Translations under genes and position numbers: made by a program
From: Bacteroidota bacterium
GTDB taxonomy: Bacteria > Bacteroidota > Bacteroidia > UBA4408
Reading direction: 5' to 3'
Assembly (NCBI GenBank): GCA_963169745.1
Contig: CAUJCU010000010.1
Coordinates: 257,487-321,486 of the forward strand
Length of the DNA stretch: 64,000 nucleotides
Part shown: positions 25,872 through 34,846 of the stretch, piece by piece
How the letters are laid out: every line of letters begins with the position of its first letter
How positions within the stretch are numbered: the first letter of the stretch is position 1
Notes under the pieces: generated by a model
Told to the model about the DNA's origin: nothing
Database searches by the model: none
The model's input: the letters and a program-made list of their open reading frames with translations, nothing else

Positions 25872-26963
25872 TTAATTGATCAAGTTTGTTTGGGGCGAAA
25901 ATATTTGCTTAAAAAGATGTTTAACAAATCCTATAAATGTAGCTGCCCAAGCTAATAAGGCAATAAAGATAAAATATTTTGGAATGGGTAAAAGAAAATT
26001 AAGGTCCATTGCTTGAGCCATTTCAAAAGTGCAGGCAGTGTACATGCCTAGAGGAAAAACAGCACCCCAATAAAGCGGGTCGTAGGTAATATGAAATCTT
26101 TTATAAACATGTCTCCAAAGGGCCAGAATAACAAGCATTGGAATCCACCAACTACCAGTTGCCCAGTAGAAAATAGTAAACCCTTTTAAAAAAGGGAGAG
26201 TAGAGTGTAGAAATGGAGCATTAGGGGTATTGATGATAAGCAGTGAGCCTGCTAAAACAGAGATTGCCATAGCTCCCATATTAATCCAATATGGAGGGGT
26301 TAAATCATCGGGAGAAAGTTTAAAAAATGTATAACGATAAAAAATTAATGAGATCATCCAAATGTATAACATGCCACCCCACAACCACATACTGAAAGCA
26401 AAAAAATTCATCATAAGTTTGTATTCTGGATAGTGCATAGATAGTCTTGAACTTAAAACAGCAAGGCTTTGTGTAGAGACTACAGCCAGCAACCATCCTC
26501 CATTTATTCCATTAGAAAAAGAGGGTTTCCCGGTTTTAATGGTAAGGTTAGTAAAGATGGTGTAGGTAATAATCAGCCAAAGCACAATTCCCAAAATCCA
26601 AAGTATAAAAGCTATTTGGTAATTTGAGTCTAGTTGAACAAATTGTGCTCCTAATATACAAGTTGCAGCAATAATTGTAAAAAATCCCATGCCACGTAAA
26701 TGGTCGAATAAATCACTTAAAAATTTCTCTTTAAACCAATAAATCCGTAAAATAGTACAGCAACATAAAGCAAGATACATCACTATATTCAGCCCAAAAA
26801 GGGGATATGCAATAAAGTTCATTTCGAGAAAAGACGAAGCCCCCGAAACAATTCCAGTAGCCATAACCATTGCAAAATATGCAGGAGAAAGGTTTCCAAT
26901 CATTTCCTTTATCCTTAAAAAGTATTTATTAGGTAAAGGGGCAATATTTTCTAAATGACTCAT
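25872..26963 (-). CDS. TDT-family (tellurite resistance/dicarboxylate, SLAC1-like) membrane transporter
   Basis: 363 residues and about ten membrane helices. IGNLSPAYFAMVMATGIVSGAS is the characteristic start of the family, with the polar break in helix 1. RGMGFFTIIAATCILGAQFV, WLWGGMLYIWMISLIFYRYTF, PPYWINMGAMAISVLAGSLL and YDPLYWGAVFPLGMYTACTFEMAQ follow. Family members move C4-dicarboxylates, tellurite or, in SLAC1 relatives, nitrate, chloride or sulfite. With nitrate reductase and a sulfite-type exporter nearby, an anion channel role is plausible. It starts the run that continues with the hemerythrin protein (18-bp gap). Confidence 0.85.
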   Translation of the reverse strand: MSHLENIAPLPNKYFLRIKEMIGNLSPAYFAMVMATGIVSGASSFLEMNFIAYPLFGLNIVMYLALCCCTILRIYWFKEKFLSDLFDHLRGMGFFTIIAATCILGAQFVQLDSNYQIAFILWILGIVLWLIITYTIFTNLTIKTGKPSFSNGINGGWLLAVVSTQSLAVLSSRLSMHYPEYKLMMNFFAFSMWLWGGMLYIWMISLIFYRYTFFKLSPDDLTPPYWINMGAMAISVLAGSLLIINTPNAPFLHSTLPFLKGFTIFYWATGSWWIPMLVILALWRHVYKRFHITYDPLYWGAVFPLGMYTACTFEMAQAMDLNFLLPIPKYFIFIALLAWAATFIGFVKHLFKQIFSPQTNLIN

Positions 26964-26970
26964 AAGGTGT

Positions 26971-27303
26971 TTAATAGAACGTATAGCTATTATTAATTAG
27001 CATTAGTTTTATTATCTTTTTACGTTTAGCAGCTACCCAAAGGGCGTAACATTTTAAACAAAACGCAATCTGAAAAACTAATGTTTCATTTACCACAAAA
27101 CTTTCTTTGGAATACGAAAACCAGCCTTTTGGGTACGCACTAATATAAGCTGCCAATTCTTTTATACTCAACATTTCAGTCAGATTTCGTTTTTTGTCTA
27201 TGCGTTGGAATGCACTCACTTTTGATTTTTTTTGCGTTGATTGAGCGATTGAAAAAAGCAAATGTGAGTGCAATAGGGTTGTCTTATTTATTGATTTTGT
27301 CAT
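26971..27303 (-). CDS. Hypothetical protein, 110 residues
   Basis: No family is recognised. The sequence is basic and lacks a signal peptide. The middle reads LSIKELAAYISAYPKGWFSYSKESFVVNETLVF and the end AKRKKIIKLMLINNSYTFY. Its ATG overlaps the stop of the upstream T9SS gene by 4 bp (ATGA), and it ends 7 bp before the TDT permease start. That tight packing supports a real gene; lack of similarity to anything I know argues for caution. A long 3' region or a decayed gene would look the same. Confidence 0.4.
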   Translation of the reverse strand: MTKSINKTTLLHSHLLFSIAQSTQKKSKVSAFQRIDKKRNLTEMLSIKELAAYISAYPKGWFSYSKESFVVNETLVFQIAFCLKCYALWVAAKRKKIIKLMLINNSYTFY

Positions 27304-29096
27304 TTTATTAATAATTTGCCCCGGTAAATATTTTCTTTTCCGTTGTCAGAATAAATTAGTTCTACAAAATAGATTGCATGGGCTACAATCGGAACAAAGT
27401 TATTTTGATAGTTTGAATAGATATAAATTAATTGTCCTAAAGCGTTGTATATTTTAAGATTACTATTTGGTGGCAAATTGCTTATTACAAAAGCTTGTCC
27501 GGGAAAAAGAATGCTAGGTATAATTAAAGAAAGTTCTTTAATGGAAACACGGATAGTGTCATACACTACACAGCCATTAAGGTCTATTGCTTTTAAATAA
27601 TAAATTCCTTCCTGGTTTATATCAATACTTTCTGATGTGCTGCCATTGCTCCATTCAAAATTGCTGAACCCGCTGTTGGCTGTTATTGAAACAGGGAGTT
27701 GTGATGCAAAAACTGTTGTGTCCGGTGGTAGAATGTCGGCAGATTCTTGTTCAAAATTAATGGATATGCTTTCTGTTTTTACACAGTTAAATGTATTAGT
27801 TACTGTTACAGAATACAAACCGTTGTTAGACACCGTAATGTTTCTTGTGCTATCTCCTGTATTCCAAAAATAGTTGGTGTTTTCTCCGGCATCAAGTATT
27901 AAACTTTGTCCAATGCAAAGGGTGGTGTCGTTGCCAAAATTGATTTGTGGAGTTGGTGATAGACTAACTGTAATAGTATCATTAACACTACCGCACAAAT
28001 AACTTGCATTGATGTAATACACTCCTTCATTTTGTATTAAGGTGTTTACACTATCGCTGCCTGTGCTCCAGATAAAATTAGATAACGAGTTTTGGTATTG
28101 AGGCAATATACTTAAAGTACTCGGAAATTGTTCGGGACATAAACCCAGATTTGCTCCTAAGGGATTTTGAACGGCAAGGGTATCAAATATACTTACGGTG
28201 ATGGTATCGGTAACCGTGCCACACCAATTGCTTGCCGTAACCCAATATGTGCCGGGTTGGGTGATGGTAATATCTTTAGTGGTATCTCCGGTGTTCCATA
28301 AATAATTATCATAATCGGAATATGCTTTTAATACCTGCGAAAAATTAGACTGTGGACACACTACTGTATCTCTGCTGTGCAAGGCTTTAAGTTCATATAA
28401 TGAAACATCGTCAAGGTAATATGTGCTTTCATGTTGGAAATGAGTATAAAAGTTTAAATCAATGGTATCGGATTGTGCTGCAAATTTAAAATTTCCGATG
28501 GTGACAAATTGTTCATTTCCGCTGGCAATAAAGCTGCCTTTTATTTGCATCCAGTTAATTTTATCGGTTAATGGATTAGTTGCAGGATTGTTGGCAATTT
28601 GAGGAACAATATTGCTGAGTGTTTGACCAAATGTGCCAGTTGGAATTGAATTAGTAAAGGCCATACCCATATCATTGCAAGCTACCCTGTCCGTATCTAC
28701 TAAGCTAACGTATATAGAACCACAATATGTTTTTCCCTGTTTTAAGGGACTTAGAATTTGGCCTGATACATAAGCTTTAAAATCATTGCAAACAGGTATT
28801 CGCATACAATATGTTTGAATAGCAGCATAATTGTTTCCGCTAATCGGATATTGAAACCCAAGATGGTTATAGGGGACAAAGTAACTTGATAAAATACAAT
28901 CAGTATATAAGACTGCACCCGAAAATGAATACCACCCAAAATATTGTATATCTGTTAAAATCTGAGGGCCGCCCCAGCAAGTATCTAACTGTTCAAAGCT
29001 TGGATTAAAAATTAAATTTGGTTGGCAGAATGTTTCATTTCTGCAACACATAAAGTAGGAGAGCACAATATATAAAACCAGCTTTTTCATTAGCAT
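27300..29096 (-). CDS. T9SS-secreted protein with four Ig-like repeats and C-terminal sorting domain
   Basis: 598 residues. A signal peptide (MLMKKLVLYIVLSYFMCCRNETFCQ; an ATG at 29090 is also possible) leads into a lectin-like domain starting PNLIFNPSFEQLDTCWGGP (~25-230). Four repeats of about 90 residues follow, each with W(N/S)TG or WSNG, a G-Y/T-Y turn, and DTI(T/R)VS: NYLWNTGDTTKDITI, NFIWSTGSDSVNTLI, NYFWNTGDSTRNITV and NFEWSNGSTSESIDI. The end (LPPNSNLKIYNALGQLIYIY ... KENIYRGKLLIK) is a type A sorting domain. Likely a cell-surface or released adhesin. It is the last of three T9SS cargo genes in a row. Confidence 0.85.
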   Translation of the reverse strand: MLMKKLVLYIVLSYFMCCRNETFCQPNLIFNPSFEQLDTCWGGPQILTDIQYFGWYSFSGAVLYTDCILSSYFVPYNHLGFQYPISGNNYAAIQTYCMRIPVCNDFKAYVSGQILSPLKQGKTYCGSIYVSLVDTDRVACNDMGMAFTNSIPTGTFGQTLSNIVPQIANNPATNPLTDKINWMQIKGSFIASGNEQFVTIGNFKFAAQSDTIDLNFYTHFQHESTYYLDDVSLYELKALHSRDTVVCPQSNFSQVLKAYSDYDNYLWNTGDTTKDITITQPGTYWVTASNWCGTVTDTITVSIFDTLAVQNPLGANLGLCPEQFPSTLSILPQYQNSLSNFIWSTGSDSVNTLIQNEGVYYINASYLCGSVNDTITVSLSPTPQINFGNDTTLCIGQSLILDAGENTNYFWNTGDSTRNITVSNNGLYSVTVTNTFNCVKTESISINFEQESADILPPDTTVFASQLPVSITANSGFSNFEWSNGSTSESIDINQEGIYYLKAIDLNGCVVYDTIRVSIKELSLIIPSILFPGQAFVISNLPPNSNLKIYNALGQLIYIYSNYQNNFVPIVAHAIYFVELIYSDNGKENIYRGKLLIK

Positions 29097-29102
29097 TTAT
29101 AA

Positions 29103-29139
29103 AAAGCCTACCGGAATGTAGATAATTCCGATAGGCTTT
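29103..29139 (-). terminator. Rho-independent terminator after the 1296-residue T9SS gene
   Basis: A 15-position stem with one C/A mismatch: AAAGCCTACCGGAAT pairs with ATTCCGATAGGCTTT around a 7-base loop. On the minus strand the stem ends in a run of five T. It lies 11 bp after the stop of the 29150-33040 gene and 7 bp before the next gene's ATG. Confidence 0.75.
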
Positions 29140-29149
29140 ATTAATTTAA

Positions 29150-32100
29150 TTAATGGTTAATGCTCAGTTTTTTTGTTGTAAAAGAATTTTTCTGGTCAAA
29201 TACTTTTAATAAGTAAATGCCCTTGGCAAAATCTTTCACCGGAATGTTCATCAATTGATTTCCATTTCCTTGAACGGTGTAAATGGTTTTACCCATTACA
29301 TCGCAAATTTCAATTCTATGAATGGCTTTGTCACTTTCTATATAAAGAATTTCATTGGCCGGGTTGGGATACACTTGAAATGCTAATAACATTGTTATTG
29401 AATTATTTATTGATCCTTTTTTTCTAAAGGGTGTTGAATTAGTATTATTGTTATTTACACTATTGTTTGAATTGTTAGAAGTTCTTGTGTTAGAATATTC
29501 GTCATAAGGCTCAATCCATTCTGAATATTCGCGACCATCAAGTTTCAGAAGATAGTCTTCTGCTGCTGCCCTCTCGCCTGAAGTAGGGTCATTGGCAATC
29601 GAGTGCAACAATGCAACTTTAGCAGAGTCGGTGAATACAGTGGAATCATTCAGATGGTTTTGTTTTACATTAATAACAAGTTCCATAAAATCGCAAAATG
29701 ATTCAAAACCACCTGTTTGTCTGAGTGCATCTATTTCAATCATAGCCATTGCATAATCTTCTCTGCTCAGGTATATTTTTGCCGATTCAGTTTTTTCGGT
29801 CTCAAAAGGAAAATTATACTCTGTTAGAAATGACAAAACACTATCTAAGGATTCTTCATTTACTTCAATGTTAAATTCATACCTTTTTAATGCATCAATT
29901 TCCAGATTACGTTGACCTAAATGATAACTATATTCAAGCAATAAACTACTTAGAGCAATCGAATCGTGCGTACCTGATGTAGAATCAATAATTGCCAAGA
30001 GTGAATCTGCTATAGATTTATACAAACTGATACTTTCCCTTATCGCGCTTCTTGATCTGTTATATTTAGAGGGACAAGATTGAGCTGTTAAATTGCAATC
30101 AATAGGAAAAAGTCCATTTGGCGCAGGTGTATATGAAATAGGTCTGCGTGGATTTGCTGTACCTATTGTGCCAAAATTATAATCAGCATAGTAAATTTGT
30201 GTTGGGTTAGTTGGGTAGGAATAAGCCGCTGATATTTTGCAATCATTTTCATTATTAGAAAAGCTATGACTAAACAAATTGTTAGCCGGGGCATTCGTTT
30301 GTCCATTGCAAATACCTTGTAATAATGCAATGTTACCCTTAATAGAATTTGAATTGGTTACATGAATGTCAAAAAGGCCTATTGAGTTTTCAATATAATT
30401 GTTGCATTTCAGCACTAAACCCTCATCATTCTGAACAGAGTTAGGGCAGGCAGGACTGGCCGCTTCGCTATTGTTACCTTGAGTTTGGCTTCCAACCCTA
30501 ATTTTTTCAAATACATTTCTGTATATCTCGTCTGATTGGTCGCAAAGCCTTTTGGCATTGGTTTGATTGGCAATAATCCCATAACAATTAGCTGTTTCAT
30601 CTAACCCAATTGTTGTAAAGTAATTGTTTTCTACTGAGAAACCATGACTATAATCAAGGTACAAACCATAAGCTGCATTTTGAGAGTTGTTGTTTAATGT
30701 GTAAGGATATAAATCAAAACGGTTAGCATTTACTGAGGCGTTGTAAACATAATTTAAGAGTGCTCCCCGCCAGTTGTTTCTAAATAAACTGTTGGTTACA
30801 ACAACTGGGTAATAATAAGGAGAGTTTTTTACATAAATACCATACCTGAGATTTTCAAAAATACATCCGCCTAAACCAGTCATATTTGTATTTTGAAATA
30901 CCGGAGCACAGCTAAATGAAGATTTTATTCCATAGATTCCTGTATTACCATAGCTGTCAATTGGAGAATATGGGCTGGTGGTCATGTCATTAATAAATTT
31001 GCATGTCGAAAACCTTGCACCTTTGTTTTCAAAGAGGTAAACGTGCATATTTGGAAAATAGCACTTATCGGAAAGCACATCATTGGTAATAAACTGAGAG
31101 TACATAAAACGGCTGGTATTGTTTACAGCGGGTGAATTATAAGGGAAATACACATCAATCATATTATTTACAAACCGGGTAATATTACTTGGTTGTAATA
31201 AACTTCCGGAAGTTATAACACCACCATTATTGGGTGCAGTTGACGAATTGTTTGGATAGTTATTCAGTTTTTTGCCGGCCGTTACTCCATAAAAAGCATT
31301 GTTGATTTGTGCATTGTTTGTTAATAGTAATCTGCCCTGTTGATTGCTTGTAGAAGCAGCACCGGTAACACCCCAAACTTCAACCCCTTCCCACAATCCA
31401 TCCGAACATGCTTTATAAGTGGTTAAGGTGGTATTGTTTAAAGTGAGCCTGCCACCAGCAAGGGAACCATTCCCATTTTTTATCTGCAAACCAGCTCCAA
31501 AGCTAATAGTTGAAGGATGATCAAATGGCGCACCTGAACAGGATGAAACCCTTGGTAAAAACTCAAAGGTCATATCACGCATGGTAATGTTGTAACCTGC
31601 GGGTATAACTAAATTACCTCTTACTTTTACTACTGCTAAAGGATTTAGTGTAGTGCCACCAAATGGGTTATTATCAGGCTTCCAGATTTGAACTGTGCTG
31701 CCGTTAAAAGCAAGGTTGGCTGCAAAGTCATTTGCCTCTACTATGGTATTTGCCATGCAACATTCAGGTGAAGGGCTTAAGCTTTGTTCATAATCCTCTC
31801 CATCGCGTTGGTCTGCCAATAGCCTAATAGATTGGTTGGCATAGTTGGTACCTGTAAAATTATGCGAAATAGGTACTATAAGATTATTGTTCTGATAATT
31901 CGGTAACCAATTTGAACTTGATGGCGAATTGGGGAATCGCAAAGCAGATATAAAATTAGGCCCCGCAAAAAGCAAGGCATCGTCTGTGCCATAAGCACGT
32001 TCTATTTGTGATAGTTTATAATTATTAAGGTTGTCGAAGGTTGGATTTACAGATAGATTGTTAACTAAATTATTTGACAAATCAATATATTGAATGGAAT

Positions 32101-33040
32101 TATTAATAACCGTGTGAGTAAAATATAAATATTGCCCGTTAGGCGAAAATTCAAGGCCTTTTGGTATATCAGCACTTGTGTCATAAGCAGAACCTTGCAT
32201 AGCAAAATCAACCTCATTAATCAAGTTATCACCGGTATTGTCAAAGTGCATTACCTTAATATGGTATTTAGAAAAATTGTACAGATATGGAAATGCAAGT
32301 TTATAAGTTTCATCGGATAGTTTTATCAATTCCATTTCTGAGCGTAACTGCGTAAGAAAAGATTCTGTTTGAACAGGGAAGTAGGCTAAAGTTGATTGGT
32401 TTATTGTAGATCCATCAATAAGATATTTATAAACTAAACCACCGAAATGAACAAACAATAAGCGGCTGTTATCACTTCTTATTTCAGATAATGCCAAATG
32501 AACAGCATTATAGGAGCCAAGGCTACCAATAGGAGGTAAATTAAGCTGAATAGGATTGCCTGATGTATTGTAAGTTTGGTTGGCATATTCAATAATCTTG
32601 TAATATACTGTTGCATTGATAGTTGTAATAGCATCTTCAACTACTGATGAGATTAGCATCCATTTATTACACTCGTTTGGTACAGGTAATATTAAACACT
32701 CTGTCGAACCAGTCATTGTATTACCAGTTAGATCTGTTACCTCATCAATATAATTACCATTATAATCATAAATCATTCCATCAACTATAAAAAACAACAA
32801 ACTGCCATCTGCAGAATGGGCTGCATTATGGCTATGCATTGCGGATTGGCCTGTATAGTGAAATGTATTAGTACCTTGTGGAAGGTCAACTTTAACCAGG
32901 TTAGGGTTTAATTTTAAATAATAGGGCGGTGCTGAAAGTACTAACGATTGTGGTTGCTGTGCAAATAAATTCTCACACATTAATAAAGCAAGGAGCATTG
33001 CTATACTTGCATTTCTTATTGAAATAGAAGTTTTTCCCAT
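29150..33040 (-). CDS. Large T9SS-secreted protein: propeller-like N-terminus, beta-helix, sorting domain
   Basis: 1296 residues. The signal peptide is ISIRNASIAMLLALLMCENLFAQ. Residues ~35-420 look like a WD/NHL-type propeller: AHSADGSLLFFIVDGMIYDY, KGLEFSPNGQYLYFTHTV. Residues ~430-1000 read as a right-handed beta-helix: FENLRYGIYVKNSPYYYPVVVTNSLFRNNWRGALLN, GLYLDYSHGFSVENNYF, IENSIGLFDIHVTNSNSIKGN. An alpha-helical part (~1000-1180) precedes an Asn/Ser/Thr linker (NNSNNSVNNNNTN). The end, VYPNPANEILYIESDKAIHR ... YLLKVFDQKNSFTTKKLSINH, is a type A sorting domain. Likely surface-attached; the function is unknown. Confidence 0.85.
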   Translation of the reverse strand: MGKTSISIRNASIAMLLALLMCENLFAQQPQSLVLSAPPYYLKLNPNLVKVDLPQGTNTFHYTGQSAMHSHNAAHSADGSLLFFIVDGMIYDYNGNYIDEVTDLTGNTMTGSTECLILPVPNECNKWMLISSVVEDAITTINATVYYKIIEYANQTYNTSGNPIQLNLPPIGSLGSYNAVHLALSEIRSDNSRLLFVHFGGLVYKYLIDGSTINQSTLAYFPVQTESFLTQLRSEMELIKLSDETYKLAFPYLYNFSKYHIKVMHFDNTGDNLINEVDFAMQGSAYDTSADIPKGLEFSPNGQYLYFTHTVINNSIQYIDLSNNLVNNLSVNPTFDNLNNYKLSQIERAYGTDDALLFAGPNFISALRFPNSPSSSNWLPNYQNNNLIVPISHNFTGTNYANQSIRLLADQRDGEDYEQSLSPSPECCMANTIVEANDFAANLAFNGSTVQIWKPDNNPFGGTTLNPLAVVKVRGNLVIPAGYNITMRDMTFEFLPRVSSCSGAPFDHPSTISFGAGLQIKNGNGSLAGGRLTLNNTTLTTYKACSDGLWEGVEVWGVTGAASTSNQQGRLLLTNNAQINNAFYGVTAGKKLNNYPNNSSTAPNNGGVITSGSLLQPSNITRFVNNMIDVYFPYNSPAVNNTSRFMYSQFITNDVLSDKCYFPNMHVYLFENKGARFSTCKFINDMTTSPYSPIDSYGNTGIYGIKSSFSCAPVFQNTNMTGLGGCIFENLRYGIYVKNSPYYYPVVVTNSLFRNNWRGALLNYVYNASVNANRFDLYPYTLNNNSQNAAYGLYLDYSHGFSVENNYFTTIGLDETANCYGIIANQTNAKRLCDQSDEIYRNVFEKIRVGSQTQGNNSEAASPACPNSVQNDEGLVLKCNNYIENSIGLFDIHVTNSNSIKGNIALLQGICNGQTNAPANNLFSHSFSNNENDCKISAAYSYPTNPTQIYYADYNFGTIGTANPRRPISYTPAPNGLFPIDCNLTAQSCPSKYNRSRSAIRESISLYKSIADSLLAIIDSTSGTHDSIALSSLLLEYSYHLGQRNLEIDALKRYEFNIEVNEESLDSVLSFLTEYNFPFETEKTESAKIYLSREDYAMAMIEIDALRQTGGFESFCDFMELVINVKQNHLNDSTVFTDSAKVALLHSIANDPTSGERAAAEDYLLKLDGREYSEWIEPYDEYSNTRTSNNSNNSVNNNNTNSTPFRKKGSINNSITMLLAFQVYPNPANEILYIESDKAIHRIEICDVMGKTIYTVQGNGNQLMNIPVKDFAKGIYLLKVFDQKNSFTTKKLSINH

Positions 33041-33052
33041 GTTTTAATAGTT

Positions 33053-34549
33053 TTATTGAATAATAAATTTAATAGACAAAGGATTTGAAAAATGTTTTGA
33101 CTGAAACACACCATAATAAATACCGGGAGCAAGTTTTTCTTTATTAATATAAAATAAAGCCTCTGATACTTCATATACTTTTACCACTGAGCCTATGCTA
33201 TTAATAATGGAAAAGGTACCTTGACGCGCTTCTCCGCTTTTAATAATTACTTTTGCATATTCAGTAAAAGGATTGGGGTAAATTTCGATTAATGAATTAG
33301 ATCCAACTATATTACTTTTAACACCATTGATGTAAGATTGTGCATTTCCCAAGCTATCTGTTTTTATCAGATATATACCACCACCATCTCCCCAGCTTGT
33401 TTCCATACCACAAATTATTACCCCTCCGTCTATAATTAACCTTGCATAATTTGCCACATCCAAATTTACTCCTCCAAAAACTTTTACCCACAAAATATTT
33501 CCATTAGTGTCAGTTTTGATTAGAATAATATCGTTTTCAGTCGAATCAGATATAAAACCACCAACAAAATAATAATTCCCATCTGTTGCTTCAAAACCAT
33601 TACTTGCACCAATCGGGGTTTCTAAAAAAGGTTCTAATATTCGAGTCCAGATTGTATCTCCTAAATTATTTAACTTTATTATTAATGCTTTTGAATCTTG
33701 AATATTCGAGTTGTTAATTATAGTACCAGCAATAATATAACCACCATCAGTAGTTGGATTAATGCAATTACTTCTGGTCAAATTATAAGTGAACCCTAAG
33801 GGATGAGCAATAGTTTTAGTCCATAATGTATCCCCTATTGAATTGGTTTTAATTAAATAAATGTCATTGTCGTTAATGGACGGATTTGTATAAGTGGCTA
33901 TAATATAACCGCTGTCTTGTGTTGCTAAAAAAGAACCGGGAGAACTTCCCTGTTCTTTTTTGTATTGTTTTGTCCATAGTTCATTTCCGTTTGTATCTGT
34001 CCGGGTTAAAAATGCAGTCCATTTATAATCAGCACTATCTACCACATCCGAAAGTAAGGTATAACCTTCATCAGCATTTTGTATAACCTTTACTCCCCAA
34101 ACAGCATTTTGGTTAGTATAAATAAATTTTTTGAGCCATAAAGAATCCCCAAAATTGTTTAATTTTAAAAGACCAACATAGTTTAAACCATTAGTTTCCA
34201 TCAATCCACCTGTAACGATGAAGCCTGAGTCCGATGTTTGAAATATTGATTGAGCAAGATTGAAAGTACCATCATACCCATAGGTTTTATGCCATTGGTA
34301 AATACCCATTGAGTCAACCTTTGCAATTAAAAATTTGGTACTTCCTCCTTGTCCTTTTCGGCCAGCCATAATATAACCGCCATCAAAAGTTTGTTGCACG
34401 CAATAAGCTTGTTCCACATCTCCAACCCCCAAGTCATAATATCTTTCAAAAGTAATGGATTGAGATACTGCAATTTTTGTTATTGAAAAAAGTAAAATAG
34501 TTGTAAAAAACTTTAGTATTGTTTTCATGAAATTTCTAATTGTTTTCAT
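33053..34549 (-). CDS. T9SS-secreted beta-propeller-like repeat protein
   Basis: 498 residues. The start is either the ATG at 34549 or the ATG at 34528 (MKTILKFFTTILLFSITKIAVSQ), which gives a neater signal peptide. Residues ~35-410 repeat a ~50-residue unit containing DGGYI(M/I)AG, then (I/L)IK(T/L)(D/N).NG..LW.K.(Y/F)G. Examples are TFDGGYIMAGRKGQGG, QTSDSGFIVTGGLM, TQDSGYIIATYT, TTDGGYIIAGTII and IIDGGVIICGMETS. Such repeats form propellers. The end EIYPNPFTEYAKVII ... LAPGIYYGVFQSKHFSNPLSIKFIIQ is a type A sorting domain. It ends 12 bp before the 1296-residue gene, so the two are probably one operon. Confidence 0.85.
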   Translation of the reverse strand: MKTIRNFMKTILKFFTTILLFSITKIAVSQSITFERYYDLGVGDVEQAYCVQQTFDGGYIMAGRKGQGGSTKFLIAKVDSMGIYQWHKTYGYDGTFNLAQSIFQTSDSGFIVTGGLMETNGLNYVGLLKLNNFGDSLWLKKFIYTNQNAVWGVKVIQNADEGYTLLSDVVDSADYKWTAFLTRTDTNGNELWTKQYKKEQGSSPGSFLATQDSGYIIATYTNPSINDNDIYLIKTNSIGDTLWTKTIAHPLGFTYNLTRSNCINPTTDGGYIIAGTIINNSNIQDSKALIIKLNNLGDTIWTRILEPFLETPIGASNGFEATDGNYYFVGGFISDSTENDIILIKTDTNGNILWVKVFGGVNLDVANYARLIIDGGVIICGMETSWGDGGGIYLIKTDSLGNAQSYINGVKSNIVGSNSLIEIYPNPFTEYAKVIIKSGEARQGTFSIINSIGSVVKVYEVSEALFYINKEKLAPGIYYGVFQSKHFSNPLSIKFIIQ

Positions 34550-34846
34550 GTTTTACTTTTTAGTTAAAAATTAAATTGATGTTGTTTCTTTAAATTAATA
34601 AAGAAACAAAAAAGCTGTTTAAGAAGCAAAATATTTTGTCCTTTTGTATAATCTAATAAGGCCTATATTCATCTTTTAACTTGCTTTTTAGATGTGATAA
34701 ATATGAGGGAAATTTGGGATCTTTTTTGTTTTTTCTTGCGTTGGTGGATTGCGTCTGCAAAAATGGGATGTGTCAAGATAAGCAATGCCTAACGTTGGGT
34801 TTGTTTGTCTTATGTTGCTGTGTCTCTTCATTGTTGCAGCGTTCTA
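34550..34846. other. 297-bp intergenic stretch between narK end and T9SS gene start
   Basis: No gene, repeat or convincing hairpin was found. The ORF at 34681-34869 (62 codons, Cys- and Leu-rich, no start context) overlaps the end of narK antisense and does not look coding. The stretch should hold the promoter of the leftward T9SS run and the end of the nar transcript, but no TAnnTTTG box or terminator stood out. Confidence 0.5.

Noticed and set aside
27255-27275. AAATGTGAG near the start of the 110-residue ORF as a further CRP-type site
   Set aside because: Only the left half-site is present (TGTGAG-N4-ATAGGG); the right half does not match and the position is unhelpful.
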